Source: Bacteroidota bacterium | Lineage (GTDB): Bacteria > Bacteroidota > Bacteroidia > Chitinophagales > Chitinophagaceae | Length of the DNA: 21,054 nucleotides | Direction of reading: 5' to 3' | NCBI GenBank assembly: GCA_026391115.1 | Contig: JAPLER010000130.1 | Location: forward strand, 1-21,054 | Shown here: positions 1 to 7,295 of the stretch, one piece after another | Layout: the number at the start of each line of letters is the position of its first letter | How positions within the stretch are numbered: position 1 is the stretch's first letter | Notes under the pieces: model-generated | Seen by the model: the letters and a program-made list of their open reading frames with translations, nothing else | Databases searched by the model: none | Told to the model about the DNA's origin: nothing | Position numbers and translations under genes: made by a program

Positions 1-44
1 AATTATTTAATAACAATTTAAAAAATGTAGCTTAAAGCTCTTGA

Positions 45-368
45 AAATTTTGTCCACTTTTTATTTGGAAGTTCACAATTACATTTGCCACTACTGGAGT
101 TATGGGGCTTCTTTATGCCTATGGATATGCAAAAACTTTTTCTCTATACATACCTTGTGCAATTCATCTGGGCTGGAACATAACCCAAGGCTTTATTTTT
201 TCACAAGGGCCAATCGGAAATGGAATATTCATACAAGTTTTACCGCAACCTGTTGTAACAGTTTCATATTTTGCTTATTTCACTATCCTACTTTTTCCGA
301 TGTTAAGTGCCATATTTATTAATTGTATTTTATTAAAAAAGCACGAGCAAGCCCTAATCAATATCTAA
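45..368 (+). pseudogene. C-terminal remnant of a CPBP-family intramembrane protease
   Basis: This reading frame ends at TAA 366-368 and is closed upstream by TGA at 42-44 and TAA at 33-35. It encodes a hydrophobic stretch that resembles the last part of CPBP (CAAX-protease-like) membrane proteins: a GLLYAYGYAKT segment, then IHLGWNITQG, which matches the family's conserved H-x-x-W-N motif, then a final membrane helix. The N-terminal half with the EExxxR motif that completes the active site is absent, and only about 40 bases of window remain upstream. A first ATG occurs at 102, but it would start in the middle of a helix. I read this as a truncated or frame-broken gene. The family call rests on the short HxxWN neighbourhood, so it is moderate. 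Confidence 0.5.
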
Positions 369-484
369 AAGCACCTGCAAATAACATAGGGTTTTGTGCA
401 AGCAGGGCTTGAAGTTCAAACTTCGGCTTTAGCATCGCTGTACTTTTGTTGGAGCTTGAATGTTGCCTGAGCATTTGTTCTTTA

Positions 485-961
485 TTATGCTTTAGTTCGG
501 GCTTGCTCATTTTCATAAATAGCATCAATCAACAAGTTATTATTATCAGCAGCTGTAGTGGCAAGTACATCGCATCTGTTATTATACGCATTGTTTGCGT
601 GCCCCTTTACCCAATGCATTTTTACAGTAAAATCTTTTGCTAATTGATAATACTGCAACCAAAGATCTTTATTTTTTTTACCACCTTTAAAGTCAGTTTT
701 TATCCAAGTATCCAACCACTTTTTATTAATACTATTTACCACATATTGGCTATCGGTAAAAACATTTACCTCAATTTTTTTTTTGGTAAGATGTTGCAAG
801 GCAACTATTACAGCCAATAGTTCCATTCTATTGTTTGTAGTTAATCTGTAACCAGCACTCAATTCTTTAGCCTTGTTGCCCCACAGCATTACAACGCCAT
901 AACCACCAGCACCAGGATTACCTCGTGCTGCACCATCAGTATATATGTGTAATTCGTTCAA
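485..961 (-). CDS. rnhA: Ribonuclease HI
   Basis: Cytoplasmic endonuclease that cuts the RNA strand of RNA:DNA hybrids and so clears primers and R-loops. The 158-residue product has the usual RNase HI length. The acidic active-site residues are all visible: D9 in the YTDGAARGNPG opening motif, E47 in NNRMEL, D70 in FTDSQY and D131 in NNRCD, with the catalytic histidine H121 in WVKGHA. The basic handle region around residues 80-100 is also present (KKW...KTDFKGGKKNKDLW). The ATG start directly precedes the first beta strand. The gene follows mrp on the same strand with a 39-base gap, so the two are probably co-transcribed. Confidence 0.95.
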   Translation of the reverse strand: MNELHIYTDGAARGNPGAGGYGVVMLWGNKAKELSAGYRLTTNNRMELLAVIVALQHLTKKKIEVNVFTDSQYVVNSINKKWLDTWIKTDFKGGKKNKDLWLQYYQLAKDFTVKMHWVKGHANNAYNNRCDVLATTAADNNNLLIDAIYENEQARTKA

Positions 962-1000
962 AAGGTTTGTTTATGGGTTACACTTTTTAATAACTATAAA

Positions 1001-2092
1001 TTAAGCAACTATTTCAACAATATTTGTTTTAGGCAAGTTAGCATTGCGTATAGCAATATGGCGTACAGCATTACTAGCAAAATCTATAAATGGTTGTTTA
1101 GCTAAAGCATCGTTATTTATCATAGCTGGTTTCCCTTCATCTCCAGCTTCTCTTATACTTTGTATCAAAGGTATTTGTCCTAGAAAGTTTAAGTCATATT
1201 CCTCTGCTAAATTTTTACCACCTTCTTTACCAAAAATATAATACTTATTTTCTGGTAATTCGGCAGGAGTAAAGTATGCCATATTTTCAACCAAGCCAAT
1301 AATAGGCACATTGATTTGTGCTTGTGCAAACATTGCAATACCTTTTTTTGCATCTGCCAATGCAACAGGTTGTGGCGTTGTAACAATTACAACACCTGTA
1401 ACAGGCACAGTTTGCATAATGGTTAAATGTATATCGCCAGTGCCTGGTGGCATATCAATTACTAGATAATCCAATTCGCCCCAATCTACTTCTGTAATAA
1501 ATTGTTTAATAGCACTACTAGCCATTGGTCCACGCCATACCACAGCATTTTTTTCATCAACCAATAAACCAATACTCATTAGTTTAATGCCATGTTGTTC
1601 CAATGGCATAATCATTCCTTTGCCATCAACATCTTTCATCATAGGGCGTTGTCCACGCACACCAAACATAATAGGTACGCTTGGTCCATAAATATCTGCA
1701 TCCATCAAGCCCACTTTTGCACCACCATTTGCCAATGCCAATGCTAAATTGGCTGCAACTGTACTTTTGCCTACACCGCCTTTACCACTTATTACAGCTA
1801 TTATATTTTTTACATTTGGTAATACAGCATTGTCTTTTCTATTGCTAGTTGTATTGCTTGTGAAATTTACTTTTACCACAGCATCTTTATTTACCAAAAG
1901 TTTAATAGCATTGGTACTTGCATTACTCATCATATCTTTCATTGGACAAGCAGGCGTTGTAAGCACAATGGTAAATGATACATTATTGCCGTCAATAGCA
2001 ATGTTTTTTATCATATTAAGGGTTACAAGATCTTTGCCTAAATCTGGTTCTTGTACGTTAGAAAGGGCTTTTAGTATATCTGCTTCGGTCAT
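1001..2092 (-). CDS. mrp: Mrp/ApbC family iron-sulfur cluster carrier ATPase
   Basis: P-loop ATPase of the Mrp/NBP35 family, expected to help load Fe-S clusters onto apoproteins. The 363 residues show an N-terminal MIP18 (DUF59) domain at about 4-75 with its conserved cysteine C49 in TTPACPMKD, then the ATPase domain with a deviant Walker A GKGGVGKST at 103-111, the MDADIYGPS switch at about 130-138 and a DMPPGTGD motif. The CxxC pair that binds the bridging cluster in E. coli Mrp is not seen; after VENMAYF the sequence reads TPAELPENKYYIFGK. From memory this is the usual form in Bacteroidota, so it is not treated as damage. The gene probably leads a two-gene unit with rnhA and is divergent from the gene at 2190. 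Confidence 0.93.
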   Translation of the reverse strand: MTEADILKALSNVQEPDLGKDLVTLNMIKNIAIDGNNVSFTIVLTTPACPMKDMMSNASTNAIKLLVNKDAVVKVNFTSNTTSNRKDNAVLPNVKNIIAVISGKGGVGKSTVAANLALALANGGAKVGLMDADIYGPSVPIMFGVRGQRPMMKDVDGKGMIMPLEQHGIKLMSIGLLVDEKNAVVWRGPMASSAIKQFITEVDWGELDYLVIDMPPGTGDIHLTIMQTVPVTGVVIVTTPQPVALADAKKGIAMFAQAQINVPIIGLVENMAYFTPAELPENKYYIFGKEGGKNLAEEYDLNFLGQIPLIQSIREAGDEGKPAMINNDALAKQPFIDFASNAVRHIAIRNANLPKTNIVEIVA

Positions 2093-2132
2093 TATCTAAA
2101 ATTAAAATATTTGTTAAAAATTATTAAGGTGG

Positions 2133-2140
2133 CAAATGTA
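2133..2140 (-). promoter_or_regulatory. Putative -7 box for mrp-rnhA
   Basis: Read on the minus strand these bases are TACATTTG, an exact fit to the Bacteroidota -7 consensus TAnnTTTG, 40 bases upstream of the mrp start. No good -33 TTG sits at the usual distance, so the call is tentative. Confidence 0.35.
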
Positions 2141-2153
2141 ACAGTTGAAATAA

Positions 2154-2161
2154 TAAATTTG
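2154..2161 (+). promoter_or_regulatory. Putative -7 box for the gene at 2190
   Basis: TAAATTTG matches the TAnnTTTG consensus and lies 28 bases before the ATG. It would give a leader of about 20 bases carrying the strong Shine-Dalgarno. A clear -33 element is not visible. It lies back to back with the putative mrp -7 box. Confidence 0.4.
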
Positions 2162-2173
2162 TACTCTAATCCC

Positions 2174-2183
2174 AAAGGAGGGA
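2174..2183 (+). promoter_or_regulatory. Strong Shine-Dalgarno before the 2190 gene
   Basis: AAAGGAGGGA, with GGAGG eight bases before the ATG. Most genes in this window have no recognisable SD, as is normal for Bacteroidota; rpsU is the only other gene here with one this strong. It fixes the start at 2190. Confidence 0.7.
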
Positions 2184-2189
2184 ATTATT

Positions 2190-2834
2190 ATGAAAATATT
2201 TTTTAAGTCGTTTTGTTGTGTAGCTGTGTTGTTTTTTGCAAATAAAAATTTTGCTCAAGCCACAGAAAAAAAAGATACTGTAATACAATTATATGGTGTT
2301 GTTATGACAGCAGATAGTTTGCAGGCTGTACCTGGTGTAAGTGTTTTAGTAGTAGGCAAAGGAAGAGGTACAATAACTAATGCTTCAGGTGTATTTTCAA
2401 TTGCAGTTTTAAAGGGAGATAAAATTAATTTTGTATCTGTTGGTTACAAAGAGAAAACAATTGCTATACCTGCCAACTTAGATGGAGATGAATATAGCCT
2501 TATTCAACTTTTGGTAAGCGATACAACTTATTTACCTGCAACTATTATTAAACCCAAACCATCAAGAGAGCAATTTGAAAGAGACTTTGCTAACGTAAGA
2601 ACAGATGATGATGCTTATGAAATAGCACGTCAAAATACCGAAGAAAGTAAAATGCGTGCAATAATGGCAACTTTACCTGCCGATGGGAGAGAAGCTGTAA
2701 ACTTTCAATTTAAACAACAAGCGGTGAAATATTATTACGCTGGTCAAATTCCTCCTCAAAACATATTTAATCCTTTGGCTTGGGCCGACTTTATTAAGTC
2801 TTGGAAAAGAGGTGATTTTAAAAGAAAGAAGTAA
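2190..2834 (+). CDS. Secreted protein with carboxypeptidase-regulatory-like (beta-sandwich) domain
   Basis: This 214-residue protein has an N-terminal signal peptide (basic MKIFFK start, hydrophobic core, probable cleavage after NFA near residue 22). A carboxypeptidase-D regulatory-like domain at about 32-110 follows, seen in GVVMTADSLQAVPGVSVLVVGKGRGTITN and the FVSVGYKEK strand typical of this fold in Bacteroidota outer-membrane proteins. The C-terminal half (about 120-214) is charged, with no motif I recognise, and ends in a basic KRGDFKRKK tail. There is no TonB-dependent barrel, so it is a stand-alone domain protein of the periplasm or surface. Its molecular role is unknown. It stands alone on the plus strand between mrp and a convergent DUF5686 gene. 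Confidence 0.8.
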   Translation: MKIFFKSFCCVAVLFFANKNFAQATEKKDTVIQLYGVVMTADSLQAVPGVSVLVVGKGRGTITNASGVFSIAVLKGDKINFVSVGYKEKTIAIPANLDGDEYSLIQLLVSDTTYLPATIIKPKPSREQFERDFANVRTDDDAYEIARQNTEESKMRAIMATLPADGREAVNFQFKQQAVKYYYAGQIPPQNIFNPLAWADFIKSWKRGDFKRKK

Positions 2835-2869
2835 GCTAACTAGCCTCTAAATAGTTTGATAATTTAAGC

Positions 2870-2925
2870 AAAATGTCTCTTCTGCTAATTTCAATATTTG
2901 AATATTAACAAAAGAGACATTTTTT
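2870..2925. terminator. Bidirectional terminator between convergent genes
   Basis: The arms 2870-2881 (AAAATGTCTCTT) and 2912-2923 are perfectly complementary over 12 bp. The loop holds a second small hairpin, AATATT-TG-AATATT (2893-2906). T-tracts lie outside the stem on both strands, so it can serve the 2190 gene on plus and the DUF5686 gene on minus. Confidence 0.75.
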
Positions 2926-2969
2926 GTAGACTAAACTTAAACAATTTGTAGTAACTAAGAAATTTGCTA

Positions 2970-5426
2970 TTAAGGTCTGTTTTTACCAAACATTGGAAAG
3001 CTGAATTTAATACCAAAATTATCACTGGTCTTGTTGCTGGTAAAGGCTTTTACAAAATCTATTCTAAATACTTTCAATATATTTTCTACACCAATTAAGG
3101 CTTCATAATAACCAGCTTTTTCGTCATTATTATACAACACATTTGTACCCACTACAAAAAACCAATTCAGTTTCTTAAATAATGGAATTTTATTGGTTAG
3201 CAAACCGTTTAAATGATATTCAATATGTGCTTCAGTGTATAATCTACTGGTATTACTAAACATATAATAAGGCATCAATTGAAAACTATTTAAGTACTCG
3301 CTAGCAGACGAAATTTGATTTCCTAAAACGTGATTCATATCAATAACTGAAATTGCTGTATTGTGTGCAAAGCCTGCTGCTCTGAGCTTATAGTTAATTT
3401 TTCCACCCAATTTTAAATTGAGATTATCATTTACTGTAAATGCCCATTTGCTATAATCTACATCGCTACCTAATACACTTGGAATACCCTGTGTAAATGA
3501 AAAATTGAATGTTGGATATCTTGAGCCTATATTAATTTTTCTATCAGGAAACTCAATATATCTAGCACCAGGACGCCAAGTAAGATTTGCATTTATACTA
3601 AATGCTTTGTGTGCAACAATTTGTTGTAATGGTGCAGGATAGTTTGGTGTAAATGTTTTGTTGTCAAAAGTCCTCCAAGAATAATTGGTTGTGTTTTCTA
3701 ATGGAATTCTATCTTGATATTGAACAGATGTTTGTAAGGTTAAACCATTGTTTAAACCTTTTGTAAAATCGGCTTTAAAAAACTTGGCTTCATAAATTTT
3801 CATATAATTATTTTGCCACCGCAAAGTAGATAAAGTGTTGTCAAAAACATCAATTGGATCATTTTTATCAAATTGAAAAACGGTGCTTCCAAATTTTACA
3901 TTTAGCGTTGTTAAATATTTTTTTCTAAAATCTATGTATGTGTTTATACTTGGATTAAAGTGTTTGTTACTAAATCCATATCGCAGAATTGGGTTAATAG
4001 CTATTCTACTTTTATTAGCATATTCTTTATTGTAATGAATATTTACATTTGCCACCAAACCCTCTACAGTGTTGAATTGTAATAAACTTGTCAATAAAGG
4101 CTCTATATAAAAATTGCTTTTCTTCTTTTCGTTGTTAAATGATTGTCCTCTAAAAATTAAACCACTAATGTTTAATTTATTATTCTTCTTATCAATGCTG
4201 TCAAGATATTTTGGGTCTTTATGTGCTTGTTCTAAACTATCTTTTTTTACATAATCTTTAGCCTCTGCCTCAAGCAATGGGATTGGGCGAACAGAATCCC
4301 AATAAGCTTTTGTTTTTTTATTACTGCTATCTGCAAATTTTAAAATAGTATTATCAAAAAAACCTTTTGAAAAATTGGGGTTAGTATTAAAGTTGTCATA
4401 CACCTGTACAATATTTCCAAAAAAATCGAACTTAAATATTTTACCTGTAAGGTGTAATACTTGTTGTTTAATAACCCAATTGTTTTTATTGCTGGTATAA
4501 ATTTGTTGAACACTTAATGTATCCAACAACTGTAACTGTTGTTGTTTTAGTAAAATCAAATTGGTACTGTGTATTCTCCACTCGTTTTCAATAATATTAA
4601 TATACCCATTAAATAAGGGCTCATAAGCTCTTTTGGGAATTACTTTAATTCTGCTTATCTCTTTGCCATTTTCAAAAAAACTACCCATAAATTTATACTT
4701 ATAATAGTGCAATGCGTTATCTGAAATAGGTGAAATAAAACCTCTTGGATTTAAACCTTCGCCAACATTAATAATATTATTGTAAAATGAAATAATTTGT
4801 GGGCTAGCCATTCCAAAACCATTTTGAGCTCCACTAACACGTGTAGAAATAACATCTATTTTTCTATCTCTCTTGCCATTTACATAATACTTAGCAACTG
4901 TTTCGCTTAAAAAAATCATTTTCTTTTTGCTAGTATCTCCATCTTCAAAATCTACTTTTGATCCAAAGAATTTATCAGGAAAATCTCTTAATTGAATTTG
5001 CCCTTTTACATAAACATCTGTTTCAAATTTCTTTATTTCATATAAATGTTCTTCTCGTGTTTTAATAGCATTTCTAATGATTTCATAAGCTGGGTCTTCG
5101 CCACCAGGCTTTAAAACAATACCTTCCATTGTATAATTTTGTTCAATCATTTCAACATCAAGTTGTAGTATTTGTTTTTTTATGCTAATGCTTTTTTCAG
5201 TTGTTTTAAAACCTACGTGTTGGAACACAACTGTATAATCACCTTCATCCAGACTTAAAAAGTAAATACCATTTTCATTAGCAGTTGTGCCTTTGGTAGT
5301 GCCTTTAATTAAAATAGATGCGTGAGATAATGCATTTTTTTTATTGTCTGTGATTTTACCTGTTACAACTGTTGCAGAAGAAATGTAAACAATACTCAAG
5401 AAAAATAGGGTAGAAAGTAGTTTCAT
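2970..5426 (-). CDS. DUF5686 and carboxypeptidase-regulatory-like domain outer-membrane protein
   Basis: An 818-residue secreted protein. Residues 1-18 form a signal peptide (MKLLSTLFFLSIVYISSA). A carboxypeptidase-regulatory-like domain at about 20-105 begins VVTGKITDNKKNALSHASI and includes VVFQHVGFKTTEK. From about residue 115 (DPAYEIIRNAIKTRE) to the end is the long DUF5686 region, rich in alternating aromatic and polar strands like an outer-membrane beta barrel, ending in a strand of the form IKFSFPMFG plus a short tail. The length and both domains match intact Bacteroidota members, so the gene looks complete. The function of the family is not settled; surface or outer-membrane transport and assembly roles are inference. 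It is a single gene on its strand, with AT-rich DNA upstream shared with the rpsU promoter. Confidence 0.88.
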   Translation of the reverse strand: MKLLSTLFFLSIVYISSATVVTGKITDNKKNALSHASILIKGTTKGTTANENGIYFLSLDEGDYTVVFQHVGFKTTEKSISIKKQILQLDVEMIEQNYTMEGIVLKPGGEDPAYEIIRNAIKTREEHLYEIKKFETDVYVKGQIQLRDFPDKFFGSKVDFEDGDTSKKKMIFLSETVAKYYVNGKRDRKIDVISTRVSGAQNGFGMASPQIISFYNNIINVGEGLNPRGFISPISDNALHYYKYKFMGSFFENGKEISRIKVIPKRAYEPLFNGYINIIENEWRIHSTNLILLKQQQLQLLDTLSVQQIYTSNKNNWVIKQQVLHLTGKIFKFDFFGNIVQVYDNFNTNPNFSKGFFDNTILKFADSSNKKTKAYWDSVRPIPLLEAEAKDYVKKDSLEQAHKDPKYLDSIDKKNNKLNISGLIFRGQSFNNEKKKSNFYIEPLLTSLLQFNTVEGLVANVNIHYNKEYANKSRIAINPILRYGFSNKHFNPSINTYIDFRKKYLTTLNVKFGSTVFQFDKNDPIDVFDNTLSTLRWQNNYMKIYEAKFFKADFTKGLNNGLTLQTSVQYQDRIPLENTTNYSWRTFDNKTFTPNYPAPLQQIVAHKAFSINANLTWRPGARYIEFPDRKINIGSRYPTFNFSFTQGIPSVLGSDVDYSKWAFTVNDNLNLKLGGKINYKLRAAGFAHNTAISVIDMNHVLGNQISSASEYLNSFQLMPYYMFSNTSRLYTEAHIEYHLNGLLTNKIPLFKKLNWFFVVGTNVLYNNDEKAGYYEALIGVENILKVFRIDFVKAFTSNKTSDNFGIKFSFPMFGKNRP

Positions 5427-5550
5427 ATTTGTGGTTTAAAGCGAAGTAAATGGAAACCAAGTAAGTAGGCAAGTAGATTAACTTTTTTTAACATTACTTT
5501 TAGATATTTCAAGTTGATTTTATTGTAAAATAATATGTTAATTAAATTTA

Positions 5551-5583
5551 TTTTGCTCAATTAATTGCACACTCCTATCTTCG
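5551..5583 (+). promoter_or_regulatory. Promoter of rpsU
   Basis: TTTTG at 5551-5555 and TATCTTCG at 5576-5583, separated by 20 bases, fit the Bacteroidota primary sigma pattern TTTG-N19 or 20-TAnnTTTG with one change in the -7 box. Transcription would begin near 5588, leaving a leader of about 28 bases. Confidence 0.6.
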
Positions 5584-5598
5584 CCACCCAAATTATTT

Positions 5599-5606
5599 AA
5601 GGAGGT
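5599..5606 (+). promoter_or_regulatory. Full-length Shine-Dalgarno of rpsU
   Basis: AAGGAGGT is complementary to the whole anti-SD core of 16S rRNA and lies ten bases before the ATG. Strong SDs are rare in this phylum, and rpsU is a known exception. This is consistent with autoregulation by bS21, which helps hide the anti-SD in Bacteroidota ribosomes. Confidence 0.75.
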
Positions 5607-5615
5607 ATATTTATT

Positions 5616-5810
5616 ATGTTAATTATTGATTCAAAAGACTGCGAAAACATTGATAAGGCTTTAAAAAAGTACAAAAAGAAGTTTGAAAAAAGTAAGACTC
5701 TTTTACAATTAAGAGGACGTCAAACTTTTACCAAACCTTCTGTTGTTCGTAGAGAAGAAGTATTAAAAGCAATTTACAAGCAAAAGCTTGCAAGTGGTAA
5801 ACTAGACTAA
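5616..5810 (+). CDS. rpsU: 30S ribosomal protein bS21
   Basis: A 64-residue, highly basic protein of the small ribosomal subunit platform near the 3' end of 16S rRNA. The sequence shows the family pattern: an N-terminal beta segment, IDKALKKYKKKFEKS, then LRGRQTFTKPSVVRREEVLKAIYKQK. Length and composition match Bacteroidota bS21. In this phylum bS21, with bS18 and bS6, is reported to occlude the anti-SD, which explains the lack of SDs elsewhere. The gene has its own promoter and strong SD, and a terminator follows it directly before xerC. The order rpsU-xerC-hpf is common in Bacteroidota. Confidence 0.96.
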   Translation: MLIIDSKDCENIDKALKKYKKKFEKSKTLLQLRGRQTFTKPSVVRREEVLKAIYKQKLASGKLD

Positions 5811-5840
5811 TAAGTCTTATAGTTTTCCCCAATATATTTT

Positions 5841-5876
5841 AAAGTAGCCTTTATACATAATTTAGGCTACTTTTTT
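5841..5876 (+). terminator. Intrinsic terminator of rpsU, ending at the xerC start codon
   Basis: AAAGTAGCCT (5841-5850) pairs perfectly with 5864-5873 around a 13-base loop, and a run of six T (5871-5876) ends immediately before the xerC ATG at 5877. It is close to textbook in form. It may act as an attenuator that sets how much transcription reaches xerC. Confidence 0.75.
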
Positions 5877-6770
5877 ATGCTTATCACTTTCACAAATCCT
5901 CATATTAACCTTTTTTTTCAGTATCTGCAATTCGAAAAAAGATACTCGGAACATACCATAATCTCATACAAAACCGACATTCTACAATTTCAAGATTTTT
6001 GTATTACATCTTTTGAGGTTGATGATATAACTACAGCTAACGCTGCAATAGTGCGTAGTTGGTTGGTGCAGCTAAAAGAAAATGATATATCATCAAAAAG
6101 TATTAATAGAAAAATATCTACGCTAAAATCTTTTTACAAATATTTACAAAAACAAAAAGTTGTAAATGATAATCCTTTAAGCAGGGTGATATCTCCAAAA
6201 GTACCTAAACGATTACCCAATTTTGTTGAAGAAAAAGATATCAATACTTTATTTGAACACGTTGAATTTACTGATGATTTTGAAAGCCAAACGAAACGAC
6301 TGGTACTATTACTTTTTTATAATACAGGTATTCGTTTAAGCGAGTTAATTAACTTGCAGATAGGGCAGATAGATGAAAGCTACAATCAAATAAAAGTGCT
6401 GGGCAAGGGCAATAAGGAAAGAATAATTCCTGTAAATCAAATATTGTTAAACGATATTAAAAAAGTAATTGCACAACGGCCAGAAACCAATGTAAACAAT
6501 GTATTTGTAACTGAAAAAGGAAAAGCATTGCAACCAAGATATGTGTATGGTTTTGTAAAACAATACTTGAGTTTAGTAACTACAATTAAAAAGAAAAGCC
6601 CACACGTATTAAGACACAGCTTTGCAACGCATTTAATGAATAATGGAGCTGAGTTAAATGCAGTTAAAGAATTACTTGGACACAGCAGTTTGGCTGCTAC
6701 ACAAGTTTACACACATAATACTATTGAGAAGCTAAAAGAAGTTTTTGCAAAAGCACATCCCAAGGCGTAG
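5877..6770 (+). CDS. xerC: Tyrosine recombinase XerC/XerD
   Basis: Site-specific tyrosine recombinase, expected to resolve chromosome dimers at dif. The 297 residues include an N-terminal SAM-like DNA-binding domain (about 10-95, with YLQFEKRYSEHTIISYKTD) and a catalytic domain (about 112-290). The active-site set is complete: R153 in NTGIRLSEL, K177 in LGKGNKER, H243 and R246 in HVLRHSFATHL, H269 in LLGHSSL and the nucleophile Y278 in QVYTH. XerC and XerD cannot be told apart safely from sequence alone. ATG 5877 is the only ATG available before the conserved domain; the frame is closed upstream by TAG 5820-5822 with no other start. No SD is possible because a terminator stem occupies that place. 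Hpf follows after 130 bases. Confidence 0.93.
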   Translation: MLITFTNPHINLFFQYLQFEKRYSEHTIISYKTDILQFQDFCITSFEVDDITTANAAIVRSWLVQLKENDISSKSINRKISTLKSFYKYLQKQKVVNDNPLSRVISPKVPKRLPNFVEEKDINTLFEHVEFTDDFESQTKRLVLLLFYNTGIRLSELINLQIGQIDESYNQIKVLGKGNKERIIPVNQILLNDIKKVIAQRPETNVNNVFVTEKGKALQPRYVYGFVKQYLSLVTTIKKKSPHVLRHSFATHLMNNGAELNAVKELLGHSSLAATQVYTHNTIEKLKEVFAKAHPKA

Positions 6771-6900
6771 AATATTTTTTTAAATTTTACGTTTTTTTGT
6801 AGGAGTAATTCAAATAACCCCTACATTAGTATCTCCAAATTGAAATAAGCCTATATAAAAAATCTACACACTAATAATTTATTTTTTCACCTCTAAAAAA

Positions 6901-7206
6901 ATGTTTATGACAGTTAACATTCATTCAGTGCATTTTGATGCAGACTTAAAATTAGAAGAGTATGTAAGTAAAAAAGTTCAAAAACTGACGCAGTTTCACG
7001 ACAAAATTTTAACGGTTGATGTGTATTTAAAATTAGATAATGTCGTCCATCAAATAAAAGATAAAATTGCCGAAATAAAAGTACACGTTCCTAAACACGA
7101 TTTCTTTGTAAAAGTATCATCTAAATCTTTCGAAGAATCATTTGATGAAGCATTAGATTCTATCATTAATCAAATTAAAAGAAGAAAAGAAAAATTAGCA
7201 GCATAA
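6901..7206 (+). CDS. hpf: Ribosome hibernation-promoting factor HPF/YfiA family
   Basis: A short-form ribosome-associated factor that binds the decoding region of the 30S subunit under slow growth and protects idle ribosomes. The 101 residues cover the single beta-alpha-beta-beta-beta-alpha domain: VNIHSVHFDADLKLEEYVSKKVQKL, then strands around VDVYLKL and AEIKVHVPKHDFFVK, then a long basic C-terminal helix SFDEALDSIINQIKRRKEK. There is no C-terminal dimerisation domain, so this is not the long form. Either ATG 6901 or the in-frame ATG 6907 may be used; the second gives MTVNIHSVHF, the more usual family start. It is the last gene before a strong terminator. Confidence 0.9.
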   Translation: MFMTVNIHSVHFDADLKLEEYVSKKVQKLTQFHDKILTVDVYLKLDNVVHQIKDKIAEIKVHVPKHDFFVKVSSKSFEESFDEALDSIINQIKRRKEKLAA

Positions 7207-7230
7207 ATAAAATTGTAAGCTATATAAAAA

Positions 7231-7260
7231 AACCTCGAAGCAAAGCTTCGAGGTTTTTTT
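7231..7260. terminator. Bidirectional terminator between hpf and the FKBP gene
   Basis: CCTCGAAGC (7233-7241), loop AAA, GCTTCGAGG (7245-7253). Seven T follow on the plus strand, and an A-run before the stem gives a U-tract on the minus strand. It separates the convergent hpf and FKBP genes. Confidence 0.9.
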
Positions 7261-7295
7261 ATTATTAATAGCATCTGCTAAAACGCTATTAAACT

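Noticed and set aside
41..322. Frame 41-322 as a coding sequence
   Set aside because: It is rich in Cys, His and Phe without family features and overlaps the CPBP frame, which has a recognisable motif.
1749..2099. Plus-strand hydrophobic frame opposite mrp
   Set aside because: It is the antisense image of the MIP18 and Walker A coding region; mrp is certain.
6800..6828. Near-inverted repeat GTAGGAG/CCCCTAC after xerC as a terminator
   Set aside because: It has a mismatch and is not followed by T on the plus strand; the T-run lies on the wrong side.
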